Shown here piece by piece: positions 20,293 to 29,833 of a stretch of 64,000 nt of DNA. Source of the stretch: Riemerella columbina DSM 16469 (GTDB lineage Bacteria > Bacteroidota > Bacteroidia > Flavobacteriales > Weeksellaceae); NCBI RefSeq assembly GCF_000374405.1, contig NZ_KB894217.1, positions 24,619 through 88,618 on the forward strand. Direction: 5' to 3'. Positions within the stretch are counted from its first letter, which is position 1. The number at the start of each line of letters is the position of its first letter. The position numbers were made by a program, and so were the translations under genes. The notes under the pieces are model-generated. The model did no database searches, was not told the DNA's origin, and saw only the letters and a list, made by a program, of their open reading frames with translations.

Positions 20293-21288
20293 TTGAAGAG
20301 AGGGCTAATCATTATTGGATTGAGTTTAGGCGTGTTGAGTAATGCTCAAGACGGTACTTCGGTGTATAATTTTCTTAATTTACCCGTTTCACCAAGACAA
20401 GCCGTACTAGGCGATGCGGTGTCCGTAAGAGATTACGACCAAAACTTTGCTGTGGTAAATCCTGCCTTGCTCAATTTAGAAATGGATAGTCGTGTGTCAG
20501 TAAACTATGCTAATTATTTAGCAGGGTCTCATTATGGTGCCATTTCTTATGCCAAAGATTTGGAATACGGGCATCATATTGTGGCTAATGCTCGATATTT
20601 AGATTACGGAAGTATGCCCAGAACCGACGAATACGGTAATACCAATGGTCAGTTTTCTGCAATGGATGCCTCAGTAGGTGTGGGCTATGCTTATCAATTT
20701 GAAGACGAATGGACGATAGGGGGAAATCTAAACCTTATTTCCTCTAAAATTGATACCTATAATTCTATGGCGGTTTCGGGGAATATTGCGGCGGCTTATA
20801 GTAGAAAGCAATCTAAAGAAACTTTAACTTTTGTAGTTCGTAACTTAGGGTATCAATTTAAAACCTATAATGGGTATAGAGAAACGCTACCTGTAAGGAT
20901 AGATTTGGGCTATACTAAAATCTTTGACCAGCTTCCCGTTGCTTTAACGCTAACCGCCCACGATTTGCAAAAATGGAAAATCTCCCAGGACACGAATCAT
21001 AATGGTGAAAAAGCCAGATGGACTAAACATTTACTAGACCACTTTGCCGTAGGGGTGGAGTTATTTCCAGAGCAGGCATTTAATCTTAGAATGGGCTATA
21101 ATGCCAAGCGCGGCAATGATTTATATATAGAGGATCAAAGAAATTTTTCAGGACTTGCCTTTGGATTTGGGTTTAAATGGTCTTACTTCCGCTTCGATTA
21201 TACCCATAGCCGATACCATAATGCGACAAACCTTAATCAAATAGGACTCTCTTTAGACTTAGTTGAAATCAGTGGTTTTAGAAGATAA
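20293..21288 (+). CDS. porQ: type IX secretion system protein PorQ
   Basis: 331 aa with a TTG start codon; no ATG fits, and TTG gives a proper signal peptide (MKRGLIIIGLSLGVLSNAQ). The mature protein is an outer-membrane beta-barrel: alternating aromatic strands throughout, LPVSPRQAVLGDAVSVRDYD and NFAVVNPALLNLEMDSRVSVNY near the start, and a terminal strand ending EISGFRR. In Porphyromonas and Flavobacterium PorQ acts with PorU, PorV and PorZ at the cell surface. The cmk gene follows 14 bases later, the conserved Bacteroidota neighbour. Confidence 0.9.
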   Translation: MKRGLIIIGLSLGVLSNAQDGTSVYNFLNLPVSPRQAVLGDAVSVRDYDQNFAVVNPALLNLEMDSRVSVNYANYLAGSHYGAISYAKDLEYGHHIVANARYLDYGSMPRTDEYGNTNGQFSAMDASVGVGYAYQFEDEWTIGGNLNLISSKIDTYNSMAVSGNIAAAYSRKQSKETLTFVVRNLGYQFKTYNGYRETLPVRIDLGYTKIFDQLPVALTLTAHDLQKWKISQDTNHNGEKARWTKHLLDHFAVGVELFPEQAFNLRMGYNAKRGNDLYIEDQRNFSGLAFGFGFKWSYFRFDYTHSRYHNATNLNQIGLSLDLVEISGFRR

Positions 21289-21302
21289 TACGAAACAGAT
21301 TT

Positions 21303-21971
21303 ATGAAAAAACAACCCGTGATAGCCATAGACGGCTATTCTTCTACAGGAAAAAGTTCAATATCCAAAGAAATTGCCAAACGCCTAGGCATCATCCATAT
21401 GGATACAGGGGCGCTCTACCGTGCAGTGACTTATTACGCGTTGACGCATTGTGCTAAAGATGGTATAATCCAAACACTACAATTGATTGATGCACTAGAC
21501 GATATTCATTTAGAGTTTAAAATAGAAGGGAATGATTTGGTGCTGTTCCTTAATGGTAAGGATGTTTCGTCGGGTATTAGAACGATGGCGGTTAATCATC
21601 ATGTCAGTCAAGTAGCGAAAATTCCAGAAGTTCGGGCTTATCTATTAAATACGCAAAGGGCTATGGCAGAGCAAGGGGGTGTGATTATGGATGGTAGAGA
21701 TATTGGCAGTGTGGTGCTTCCCAATGCCGATTATAAATTTTTCCTCACCGCGAGTATTGAAGAACGCATCAACCGACGCTATTTAGAATTAAAGTCTTTA
21801 GGACAAGAAACCGATAGAGAAGAGGTAAAACAAAACCTTATCCAAAGAGATAAAATAGATTCCGAAAGAGCCGTTGCCCCATTAATCCAAGCCGAAGATG
21901 CTATATTGGTGGATAATTCCGATATGGATAAACAGCAAACCATAGAAAAGATATTGGAATATATTCATTGA
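21303..21971 (+). CDS. cmk: cytidylate kinase
   Basis: Phosphorylates CMP and dCMP in pyrimidine salvage. The 222-aa protein has the P-loop GYSSTGKSS (residues 11-19), HMDTGALYRAVTYYAL, the NMP-binding core MDGRDIGSVVLPNADYKFFLTAS, and the lid RRYLELKSLGQETDREEVKQ. It lies just downstream of porQ and probably shares its transcript. Confidence 0.95.
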   Translation: MKKQPVIAIDGYSSTGKSSISKEIAKRLGIIHMDTGALYRAVTYYALTHCAKDGIIQTLQLIDALDDIHLEFKIEGNDLVLFLNGKDVSSGIRTMAVNHHVSQVAKIPEVRAYLLNTQRAMAEQGGVIMDGRDIGSVVLPNADYKFFLTASIEERINRRYLELKSLGQETDREEVKQNLIQRDKIDSERAVAPLIQAEDAILVDNSDMDKQQTIEKILEYIH

Positions 21972-21985
21972 CTATTTAAAGGGTT

Positions 21986-22111
21986 ATGCTGAAAAATTGT
22001 TTGTTAATTCTAGGACTTTAGCTATGCTGTGCGTGTAATGATTCGGATAAGCAACCCATGGAATTTAAAAACTATGCTGAGGCAAAATCCTATGTTGACA
22101 ATACTCATTAA
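21986..22111 (+). pseudogene. remnant of a small lipoprotein gene with in-frame TAG
   Basis: ATG at 21986 opens MLKNCLLILGL, is interrupted by TAG at 22019-22021, and continues in the same frame as LCCACNDSDKQPMEFKNY to a TAA at 22109-22111. Together these look like a lipoprotein signal (lipobox LCCAC) followed by the start of a mature domain. The reading frame then ends directly in the short tandem repeat at 22113. It is likely the 5' remnant of a lost lipoprotein gene. Confidence 0.5.
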
Positions 22112-22112
22112 C

Positions 22113-22220
22113 ACATTCATACATTATACTTTCTACATTGGTACATCCATACATGCTACATCATTACTTTTTATATTGGTATACTAATACATTGGCACAT
22201 ACCCACATTAGTACATTTCA
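22113..22220. repeat. degenerate ~8-bp tandem repeat (ACATTnnT)
   Basis: About a dozen imperfect copies of an 8-bp unit such as ACATTGGT, ACATCCAT and ACATTAGT run head to tail between the lipoprotein remnant and the promoter of the E1 gene. I see no coding frame or hairpin in it. Confidence 0.6.
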
Positions 22221-22231
22221 CTAAAAATCTC

Positions 22232-22239
22232 TATATTTG
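22232..22239 (+). promoter_or_regulatory. promoter -7 box of the fused E1 gene
   Basis: TATATTTG at 22232-22239, 20 bases before the ATG at 22260. Confidence 0.6.
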
Positions 22240-22259
22240 TAACAATCAAAATACATCTA

Positions 22260-24689
22260 ATGAGTACGACATATACACCTAATCAAGAGGTTTCTTTTGA
22301 AGATTTTAAAAAAAGTATTTTAAATAATTATAAACTCGCACGCATTTCACGCGAAATGTCCTACCTAGGAAGGCGAGAGGTGCTAACAGGAAAAGCAAAA
22401 TTTGGTATTTTTGGCGATGGTAAAGAGCTTCCACAGCTGGCGATGGCAAATGTCTTTAAAAATGGGGATTTCCGTTCTGGATATTACCGAGACCAAACTT
22501 TTGCCTTAGCGATTAATGCCATTACTATTGAAAGTTTTTTCGCACAACTCTATGCAGATACCAGTGTAGAAAGAGAACCCGCCTCGGCAGGGCGACAGAT
22601 GAACGGACACTATGCTACTAGAAGCCTTAATGCCGATGGAAGTTGGAAAGATTTAACGGCTCAAAAAAATATTTCAGCTGATATATCGCCTACAGCAGGG
22701 CAGATGCCAAGGTTATTAGGTTTAGCCCAAGCATCAAAAATTTATAAAGAAATTCAGTTTGAAGGGTCTGAAAAATTCTCTAAAAATGGTAGAGAAGTGG
22801 CCTTTGGAACTATTGGAGACGCATCTACAGCAGAAGGGCATTTTTGGGAAACATTAAATGCTGCTTGTGCTTTGCAAGTCCCTATGATTGTAAGTATTTG
22901 GGATGATGGCTATGGAATTTCTGTACCGACTCATAACCAAAGAGCCAAAGCCGATATTTCCGATATGCTATCAGGATTCCAAAGAAAAGAAGGTGAAAAC
23001 TCTGGTTGCGAAATCATCACGGTAAATGCCTGGGATTATCCTGCGTTATTAGACGCCTATGCGAGAGCAGAACATTTTGCAAGACACGAAAGTGTACCTG
23101 TGGTGGTTCATGTAAAAGAGGTGACACAGCCTCAGGGGCATTCTACTTCTGGGTCGCACGAACGCTATAAATCCGAAGAAAGACTGAATTGGGAAGCCGA
23201 ATTTGATGGGTTAAAACAATTCAAAAATTGGATTATCAATTATAAGCACGATATGAATGGCAAAGTGCTGACTTTAGCAAGTGAGGAGGAACTAGATGAG
23301 ATGGACAAAGCGGCAAAGAAAGAAGTAAAACAAGGACAAAAAGCCGCTTGGGAAGCCTATCAAAATGCCATCAACGAAGTAAAAGATAAAGCCCTAAATG
23401 TAGTACAACCTCTGGCGGAAGAGCATACGGAAGTTAAAGTAGTGTTGGATAAATTCCACCAACTGATTGCCGTTAGCAAAAGAGAGGTATTCCATTTGAT
23501 GAGAAAATCATTATTGGTAACGAGACAAAATCCTACGGATAAAAGGGCACAATTGCAGAAGGTTTACAATGAACTTCTAGCTCAAGAAAAAGACCATTAT
23601 TCGTCGCATCTCTATTCTCAATCAGAATGGAAAGCCACCAATGTAAAAGAAGTAAAGCCTATCTATTCGGATCAATCTGAAACGGTAGATGGTAGAGTAG
23701 TGGTAAGAAATAATTTTGATAAAATCTTTGAAAAATACCCTGAAACTTTAGTCTTTGGGGAAGATACTGGAAATATTGGGGATGTTAACCAAGGCTTAGA
23801 GGGGATGCAAGAAAAGTATGGCGCGACTAGAGTTGCCGATACGGGTATCCGCGAGGCTACGATTTTAGGTCAAGGGATTGGTATGGCGATGAGGGGACTT
23901 CGTCCAATTGCTGAAATTCAATATTTGGATTATATTCTATATTGTCTACAAGGAATGAGCGATGATTTGGCAACCGTACAATACCGTACCAAAGGGGGAC
24001 AAAAAGCCCCAGTTATCATCAGAACCAGAGGACATAGATTGGAAGGAATTTGGCATTCTGGATCACCTATGGCTGGATTGCTCAATCTTTCAAAAGGGAT
24101 TTTAATTTTAGTGCCTAGAGACTTAACCAAAGCTGCAGGATTCTATAACACGATGCTACAAAGTGATGAGCCTGCCGTAATTATTGAATGCCTTAATGGT
24201 TATCGATTAAAAGAAAAACAACCCGATAACTTGGGCGAATTTACCGTGCCAGTAGGTCAGGTAGAAGTTACTAAAGAAGGTAAAGATGTTACTTTGGTAA
24301 CTTACGGCTCTACATGGCGTATTGTAATGGAAGCAGCCAAAGAACTGGAGCAATTCGGAATTTCTGCTGAGGTAATTGATATTCAATCTTTAATTCCTTT
24401 TGACTTATCTCACGATATTGCTAAAAGTCTTCAGAAAACCAATCGCTTAGTCGTGATAGATGAAGATGTAGAAGGCGGAACTACGGCATTTATCCTCCAA
24501 CAAGTATTGGAAAAACAACAAGCCTTTAGATACTTGGATAGTGCACCGCTAACGATTACAGCAAATGACCACCGTCCTGCCTATGCAAGTGATGGCGATT
24601 ACTTTAGCAAACCATCGGTAGATGATATGGTAGAAAAAATTTACCAATTATTTTATGAGGTTAATCCATCCAAATTTCCAAAACTTTAA
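22260..24689 (+). CDS. fused alpha/beta E1 subunit of a 2-oxoacid dehydrogenase
   Basis: 809 aa. Residues about 20-340 are the E1-alpha ThDP-binding part (YYRDQTFALAI; GDASTAEGHFWETLNAACALQVP with the ThDP GDG-like motif; WDDGYGISVP). A linker follows, and residues about 475-800 are E1-beta (LVFGEDTGNIGDVNQGLEGMQEKYG; GIREATILGQGIGMAMRGLRPIAEIQYLDYI; a C-terminal transketolase-like domain). This alpha-beta fusion is common in Bacteroidota and is annotated as branched-chain 2-oxoacid or pyruvate dehydrogenase E1. It should act with lipoylated E2 and E3, which are not in the window. Substrate is uncertain. Confidence 0.9.
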   Translation: MSTTYTPNQEVSFEDFKKSILNNYKLARISREMSYLGRREVLTGKAKFGIFGDGKELPQLAMANVFKNGDFRSGYYRDQTFALAINAITIESFFAQLYADTSVEREPASAGRQMNGHYATRSLNADGSWKDLTAQKNISADISPTAGQMPRLLGLAQASKIYKEIQFEGSEKFSKNGREVAFGTIGDASTAEGHFWETLNAACALQVPMIVSIWDDGYGISVPTHNQRAKADISDMLSGFQRKEGENSGCEIITVNAWDYPALLDAYARAEHFARHESVPVVVHVKEVTQPQGHSTSGSHERYKSEERLNWEAEFDGLKQFKNWIINYKHDMNGKVLTLASEEELDEMDKAAKKEVKQGQKAAWEAYQNAINEVKDKALNVVQPLAEEHTEVKVVLDKFHQLIAVSKREVFHLMRKSLLVTRQNPTDKRAQLQKVYNELLAQEKDHYSSHLYSQSEWKATNVKEVKPIYSDQSETVDGRVVVRNNFDKIFEKYPETLVFGEDTGNIGDVNQGLEGMQEKYGATRVADTGIREATILGQGIGMAMRGLRPIAEIQYLDYILYCLQGMSDDLATVQYRTKGGQKAPVIIRTRGHRLEGIWHSGSPMAGLLNLSKGILILVPRDLTKAAGFYNTMLQSDEPAVIIECLNGYRLKEKQPDNLGEFTVPVGQVEVTKEGKDVTLVTYGSTWRIVMEAAKELEQFGISAEVIDIQSLIPFDLSHDIAKSLQKTNRLVVIDEDVEGGTTAFILQQVLEKQQAFRYLDSAPLTITANDHRPAYASDGDYFSKPSVDDMVEKIYQLFYEVNPSKFPKL

Positions 24690-24745
24690 TTTGAATATTT
24701 AAGATAATGGTTTCTAAAATCATTATTTACTAAAAACGATAGATC

Positions 24746-25879
24746 ATGAAAAAAATACAAATGGTAGACCTGCAAACGCAGTACTACAAAATAAAAAATG
24801 AAGTGGATAATGCCGTAATGAATGTTATGGAATCGGCAGCATTTATTAATGGCCCAGAAGTAAAATCTTTTCAGAAAGATCTAGAGGATTATCTAGATGT
24901 AAAACATGTGATACCTTGTGGAAATGGGACAGATGCTTTGCAAATTGCACTGATGGCATTAGACTTAAAGGAAGGCGATGAGGTCATTACCACTGATTTT
25001 ACCTTTGCGGCAACGGTAGAGGTTATTCATTTATTAAAATTAAAAGCCGTCTTGGTAGATGTTGATTATGACACTTTTACCATAGACCCAGAGCAAATTA
25101 AAAAAGCAATAACACCCAATACTAAAGCCATTATCCCAGTGCATTTATTTGGACAGTGTGCCAATATGGAAGCGATTTTAGAGATTGCCAAAGTGCATCA
25201 TCTTTATGTTGTAGAAGATAATGCACAAGCCATTGGTGCCGAATATACTTTTTCCGATGGTAGCAAGAAAAAATCTGGAACCATGGGCGATATCGGAACA
25301 ACTTCATTTTTCCCTTCTAAAAACTTAGGTTGCTATGGCGATGGTGGGGCTATTTTTACCAATAATGATGACTTAGCACAGCGTATGCGTGGAATTGTCA
25401 ACCATGGAATGTATAAAAGATATTATCACGATGAGGTAGGTGTAAACTCTCGTTTGGATAGCATTCAAGCAACGGTATTAAGAAAAAAATTACCACTCTT
25501 AGACCAATATAATGAGGCTAGAAAAAAGGCAGCTGACTTTTATGATAAAGCCTTTGCAGAGCATTCTCAAATTTTAACGCCCCTAAGATCTAAAGATTCT
25601 ACCCATGTATTTCATCAATATACTTTAAGGATTTTAAACGGTAAAAGAAATGAATTACAACAATTCCTTTCTGAAAAAGACATTCCAGCGATGATCTACT
25701 ATCCCGTAGCTCTTAGACAACAAAAAGCGTATTACCAAGACAGTAACGATGCGGACTTCGTTAATACAGATAAATTGTTAGACCAAGTGATTTCTCTACC
25801 TATGCATACGGAATTAGATGAGGAGCAACTGACTTATATTACTGAGCAAGTGTTGAATTTTATGAATCATAATCAATAA
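24746..25879 (+). CDS. DegT/DnrJ/EryC1/StrS sugar aminotransferase
   Basis: PLP-dependent aminotransferase that makes amino sugars from nucleotide keto-sugars, usually for surface polysaccharide. The 377-aa protein has PCGNGTDALQIALMALDL, VEDNAQAIGAEY, and the Schiff-base lysine K192 in FFPSKNLGCYGDGGAIFTN, followed by RLDSIQATVLRKKLP. It is followed after 3 bases by galE, so both may supply nucleotide sugars, although no glycosyltransferase cluster is present here. Confidence 0.92.
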   Translation: MKKIQMVDLQTQYYKIKNEVDNAVMNVMESAAFINGPEVKSFQKDLEDYLDVKHVIPCGNGTDALQIALMALDLKEGDEVITTDFTFAATVEVIHLLKLKAVLVDVDYDTFTIDPEQIKKAITPNTKAIIPVHLFGQCANMEAILEIAKVHHLYVVEDNAQAIGAEYTFSDGSKKKSGTMGDIGTTSFFPSKNLGCYGDGGAIFTNNDDLAQRMRGIVNHGMYKRYYHDEVGVNSRLDSIQATVLRKKLPLLDQYNEARKKAADFYDKAFAEHSQILTPLRSKDSTHVFHQYTLRILNGKRNELQQFLSEKDIPAMIYYPVALRQQKAYYQDSNDADFVNTDKLLDQVISLPMHTELDEEQLTYITEQVLNFMNHNQ

Positions 25880-25882
25880 TCT

Positions 25883-26902
25883 ATGGAAATTTTAGTAACG
25901 GGAGGATTAGGCTATATTGGTTCTCATACGGTGGTGGAACTACTTAACGATGGTTTCGAAGTTGTGATTGTGGACGATATGTCTAACTCTGAGAAATTTG
26001 TTCTTCAAAACATCGAAGCGATTACAGGTAAAAAGCCAGTCTTTTATCCTTTTGATTTAAAACGAAGAGAGTTGCTTTCTCAAGTATTGGATGCTCATAA
26101 TATCGAAGGCTGTATCAATTTTGCTGCATTCAAGGCGGTAGGTGAAAGCCAAGTGAAACCTATTGATTATTATGAGAATAATCTTTTTACGCTGATTAAC
26201 TTATTGCAAGAGTTTAAAGAACGAAATATTTCTAATTTTATATTTTCATCGTCTTGTACTGTGTATGGTCAGGCTGACCAAATGCCTATTGATGAGCAAA
26301 CGTCATTAAAAACTCCAGAATCTTCTTATGGAAAAACCAAACAAATGGGAGAGGAGATATTAAAGGATTTTGCCAATGCCTATAAGAAAAAAGTGGCACT
26401 ACTTAGATATTTTAATCCTATTGGGGCGCATCCATCAGCTAAAATTGGAGAATTACCAATTGGTATTCCTAATAATTTAGTGCCTTATGTTATGCAAACC
26501 GCTGCGGGTATCCGTGAGTTTCTAAATGTTTGGGGTGATGACTATCCAACGCCTGATGGAACAGCGATTAGAGATTATATCTATGTGGTAGATTTAGCCA
26601 AAGCCCATACCGCAGCACTTAAAAAATTGATGTCTGATAGTCAAGATACTTTGGTGGATATTTTTAATCTAGGAACAGGGAAGGGGTCGTCGGTTTTAGA
26701 AGTGGTAAAAGCCTTTGAAAAAGCAAATGGCGTGGAAGTCCCATATAAAATTTGTGATAGAAGGGCAGGGGATATAACCATTGCTTATGCCAATGCCGAT
26801 AAAGCAGAGCGAGAATTGGGGTGGAAGGCTGATACGACTTTAGAAGAAGCCTTACGAACCACTTGGGAATGGCAAAAGTATTTAGATAGTAGGGAATTAT
26901 AG
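25883..26902 (+). CDS. galE: UDP-glucose 4-epimerase
   Basis: Interconverts UDP-glucose and UDP-galactose. The 339-aa short-chain dehydrogenase has the NAD-binding start ILVTGGLGYIGSHTVVEL, VDDMSNS, NFAAFKAVGESQVKP, the active-site SSSCTVYGQ and Tyr-x3-Lys in SYGKTKQMGEE, and LRYFNPIGAHPS. Length and motifs are those of GalE itself and not of a dehydratase. It follows the aminotransferase directly and precedes rsmG by 12 bases. Confidence 0.94.
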   Translation: MEILVTGGLGYIGSHTVVELLNDGFEVVIVDDMSNSEKFVLQNIEAITGKKPVFYPFDLKRRELLSQVLDAHNIEGCINFAAFKAVGESQVKPIDYYENNLFTLINLLQEFKERNISNFIFSSSCTVYGQADQMPIDEQTSLKTPESSYGKTKQMGEEILKDFANAYKKKVALLRYFNPIGAHPSAKIGELPIGIPNNLVPYVMQTAAGIREFLNVWGDDYPTPDGTAIRDYIYVVDLAKAHTAALKKLMSDSQDTLVDIFNLGTGKGSSVLEVVKAFEKANGVEVPYKICDRRAGDITIAYANADKAERELGWKADTTLEEALRTTWEWQKYLDSREL

Positions 26903-26914
26903 AAAATAAAATTA

Positions 26915-27535
26915 ATGGAATTAATACAGCAACATTTTGATTTATCCGACCGACAAATCCAGCAATTTCAGCAGTTGGAATCGCTCTATCGTGAGTGGAA
27001 CGAAAAAATTAATGTGATCTCGCGAAAAGATATGGATAGTTTATACGAAAAACATGTGTTACATTCATTGGGGATTGCTAAAGTAATGCCTTTTGCCGAT
27101 GGTTCTAAAGTCTTAGATATCGGTACGGGTGGCGGTTTCCCTGGGATTCCATTAGCTATTTTATTTCCTAAGGTTCAGTTTACATTAATTGATTCTATTG
27201 GTAAAAAAATTAAAGTGGTTCAGGCTGTGGTAGAGGCTTTAGAATTGGATAATGTAACTACAATCCATGGTAGAGCCGAAAAGGTAAAAGATAAATTCCA
27301 TTTTGTAGTCAGTAGAGCTGTGACGCAGATGCCAACTTTTTTAAGATGGGTAAAAGGAAAGTTTGAAAAAGAACAAATCAACCCTAAGCACAATGGCGTT
27401 CTCTACTTAAAAGGTGGCGATTTATCCGAAGAATTGGCAGGACTAAAATGCGAAATTTTTAATCTTAAAAACTATTTTGATACTCCATTTTTTGAAACTA
27501 AAAAAGTGGTTTACCTTTCTAAAGGGCATATTTGA
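26915..27535 (+). CDS. rsmG: 16S rRNA (guanine-527 N7) methyltransferase
   Basis: Methylates G527 of 16S rRNA with SAM. The 206-aa protein shows the family pattern LYREWNEKINVISRKD, HVLHSLG, and the SAM-binding motif VLDIGTGGGFPGIPLAILFP (about 65-84), followed by SIGKKIKVVQAVVEAL and FVVSRAVTQMPTFLRW. It is the last gene of the aminotransferase-galE-rsmG run. In many bacteria rsmG lies close to the replication origin with parAB. Confidence 0.95.
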   Translation: MELIQQHFDLSDRQIQQFQQLESLYREWNEKINVISRKDMDSLYEKHVLHSLGIAKVMPFADGSKVLDIGTGGGFPGIPLAILFPKVQFTLIDSIGKKIKVVQAVVEALELDNVTTIHGRAEKVKDKFHFVVSRAVTQMPTFLRWVKGKFEKEQINPKHNGVLYLKGGDLSEELAGLKCEIFNLKNYFDTPFFETKKVVYLSKGHI

Positions 27536-27583
27536 TTAAGGATAAAAGTGAAATAAAGACTTTCTTTTTCCAGATAAAAGCAT

Positions 27584-27591
27584 TATTTTTG
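27584..27591 (+). promoter_or_regulatory. promoter -7 box of the S9 peptidase gene
   Basis: TATTTTTG at 27584-27591, 21 bases before the ATG at 27613. Confidence 0.5.
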
Positions 27592-27612
27592 AAACCATAA
27601 TAATTTTTATCT

Positions 27613-29748
27613 ATGAAAAAGAATATTATTATAGCACTGAGTGCCTCATTTTTATTTGTGTCCTCTCTTAAATCTCAAGAAATTACTTTAGACAAAATTT
27701 ATTCGGGATATTATCGTGGACAAGGGATTGCAGGGATTTCGCCTCTTAAAACCGATGATTATTATGCGGTAATAGAACGCGGTGGCATTGCCAAATATGC
27801 GTACAAAAATTTAGAAAAAGTAGGCTATGTGGTTGAAGGGCAGTTTGAAGGTTATACTTTATCCGACGATGGCTCTAAGATTCTACTTCAGTTAAAAAGT
27901 CAGCCGATTTATAGGCATTCGTTTTTAGGGGTATTTGAGGTTAAGGATTTGAAATCGGGTAAGACGGTTTCTGTGTTTAATGGTAAGCCTGTACAAGAGC
28001 CTTTATTATCGACAGATGCTTCAAAAGTAGCTTTTATTTCTGAAAACAATCTCTATATTCAAGATTTAACAACGGGGAATATCACTCAAGTGACCAATGA
28101 TGGTAAGAAAAATAAAATTCTTAATGGTTTAGCAGATTGGGTTTATGAGGAAGAATTTGGACATGCCAGACAATACGAATGGAGTAAAAATGGTGATGCC
28201 TTAATCTATGTAAAATCCAACGAATCCGAAGTGCCAGAAATGAATATGCCGATATATGGCGACTATTTATACCCTAAAGATTTCAAATTTAAATACCCTA
28301 AAGCTGGCGAAAAAAACTCTGAGGTTTCACTTTGGGTTTACCATTTACCATCTGCCGACTCTAAAAAAGTAGATTTATCACAATTTGAAAATTATTATAT
28401 CCCTAAAATTTTTAAAGCCCATCAATCTGGAGAAATTTTAGTCGCAACAGCCAATAGGCATCAAAACAAATTAGACTTATTGAGTTTAAATATCAAAACT
28501 AATAAAGTTCAAAAACTATTTACAGAAACCGATAAAGCGTGGATAGAAACGGATAATTTAACATTAGAGTTCTTACCTGATGGGAGTCTACTGTGGGCGT
28601 CAGAACGCGATGGACACCGTCATCTTTATTGGTATGATGCTTCTGGAAAACTAAAAAAACAAGTGACTAAAGGCGATTGGGAAATCACTGATTATTATGG
28701 TTACAATCCTAAAAGTCAAGAGGTTTTAGTGCAAACCACACAAAATGGAAGTATTAATAAAGTAGTGTCTAAAATTAATATCAACACAGGAAAATCTAAA
28801 TTAATTTCCGAACCAGAAGGTAATAATAGCGCGTCTTTTAGCCCTAATTATAATTACTTTATCAATACCACTTCTACGGCTAAGATGCCTTATCAATATA
28901 TATTAAAAAATGGAGATGGAAAAACCATTAAGGAAATTCAAAATAATGATACCTTATTAAAAAAATTAAAAGACGACCAATGGGTAACGAAAGAATTTTT
29001 TACCATTCCTAATGACAATGGTGATCAAATGAACGCTTGGATTATGAAACCGAAAAACTTTGATCCGAATAAAAAGTATCCTTTGCTTATGTATCAGTAC
29101 TCTGGACCAGGCTCTCAGCAAGTGAGCAATTCTTGGGATGGCGGTAATGGTTTATGGTTCAATCATTTGGTGCAGCAAGGTTATATCGTGGCGTGTGTAG
29201 ATGGGAGAGGAACAGGCTATAAAGGAACAGATTATAAAAAAGCCACTTACCTTAATCTAGGAAAATATGAAATAGAAGACCAAATTGCTGCGGCTAAATG
29301 GTTGGGTAAGCAACCTTATATTGATGCTTCTAGAATTGGAATTTTTGGTTGGAGTTTTGGAGGCTATATGGCGAGTCTAGCTATGACTAAGGGGGCTGAT
29401 GTATTCAAAATGGGAATTGCGGTGGCACCAGTTACCAATTGGAGGTTTTATGATACTATTTATACGGAAAGATTCCTAAGAACCCCTCAAGAAAACCCTA
29501 AAGGCTATGATGAAAATTCACCAACGGAATATGCTCCGCTTTTAAAAGGTAAATTTCTAATGATTCATGGGACGGCAGATGATAATGTCCACTACCAAAA
29601 TGCGACTGTCTTTGCAGAAGCGTTAATCCAAAATAATAAGAATTTTGAATTTATGACTTATCCAGACAAAAATCATGGAATCTATGGCGGTAAAACCCGT
29701 CACCAATTGTATAAAAAAATGACGAAGTTTATTCTTGAGAATTTATAG
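27613..29748 (+). CDS. dipeptidyl peptidase IV-like serine peptidase (S9)
   Basis: 711 aa with a signal peptide (MKKNIIIALSASFLFVSSLKSQ), so periplasmic or surface located. The N-terminal half is a beta-propeller (repeated LSTDASKVAFIS- and SKNGDALIYVKS-type strands, and the EEEFGHARQYEWS segment with the Glu pair that binds the substrate N-terminus in DPP IV). The C-terminal alpha/beta hydrolase has nucleophile S581 in GWSFGGYMAS, D656/D657 in HGTADDNVHYQ and H688 in DKNHGIYGG. It likely cleaves Xaa-Pro dipeptides from secreted-protein fragments. It is monocistronic, closed by a terminator. Confidence 0.93.
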   Translation: MKKNIIIALSASFLFVSSLKSQEITLDKIYSGYYRGQGIAGISPLKTDDYYAVIERGGIAKYAYKNLEKVGYVVEGQFEGYTLSDDGSKILLQLKSQPIYRHSFLGVFEVKDLKSGKTVSVFNGKPVQEPLLSTDASKVAFISENNLYIQDLTTGNITQVTNDGKKNKILNGLADWVYEEEFGHARQYEWSKNGDALIYVKSNESEVPEMNMPIYGDYLYPKDFKFKYPKAGEKNSEVSLWVYHLPSADSKKVDLSQFENYYIPKIFKAHQSGEILVATANRHQNKLDLLSLNIKTNKVQKLFTETDKAWIETDNLTLEFLPDGSLLWASERDGHRHLYWYDASGKLKKQVTKGDWEITDYYGYNPKSQEVLVQTTQNGSINKVVSKININTGKSKLISEPEGNNSASFSPNYNYFINTTSTAKMPYQYILKNGDGKTIKEIQNNDTLLKKLKDDQWVTKEFFTIPNDNGDQMNAWIMKPKNFDPNKKYPLLMYQYSGPGSQQVSNSWDGGNGLWFNHLVQQGYIVACVDGRGTGYKGTDYKKATYLNLGKYEIEDQIAAAKWLGKQPYIDASRIGIFGWSFGGYMASLAMTKGADVFKMGIAVAPVTNWRFYDTIYTERFLRTPQENPKGYDENSPTEYAPLLKGKFLMIHGTADDNVHYQNATVFAEALIQNNKNFEFMTYPDKNHGIYGGKTRHQLYKKMTKFILENL

Positions 29749-29772
29749 AATAAAATCTGATAATTGTAATAT

Positions 29773-29804
29773 AAAAGGCTATCAAAATTATTTGATAGCC
29801 TTTT
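29773..29804. terminator. bidirectional terminator
   Basis: A perfect 14-bp stem (AAAAGGCTATCAAA, 29773-29786, against 29791-29804) with a 4-base loop, between the convergent S9 and S8 peptidase genes. Confidence 0.92.
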
Positions 29805-29833
29805 CTTGTATTACATAAGTAATTAATGACTTA

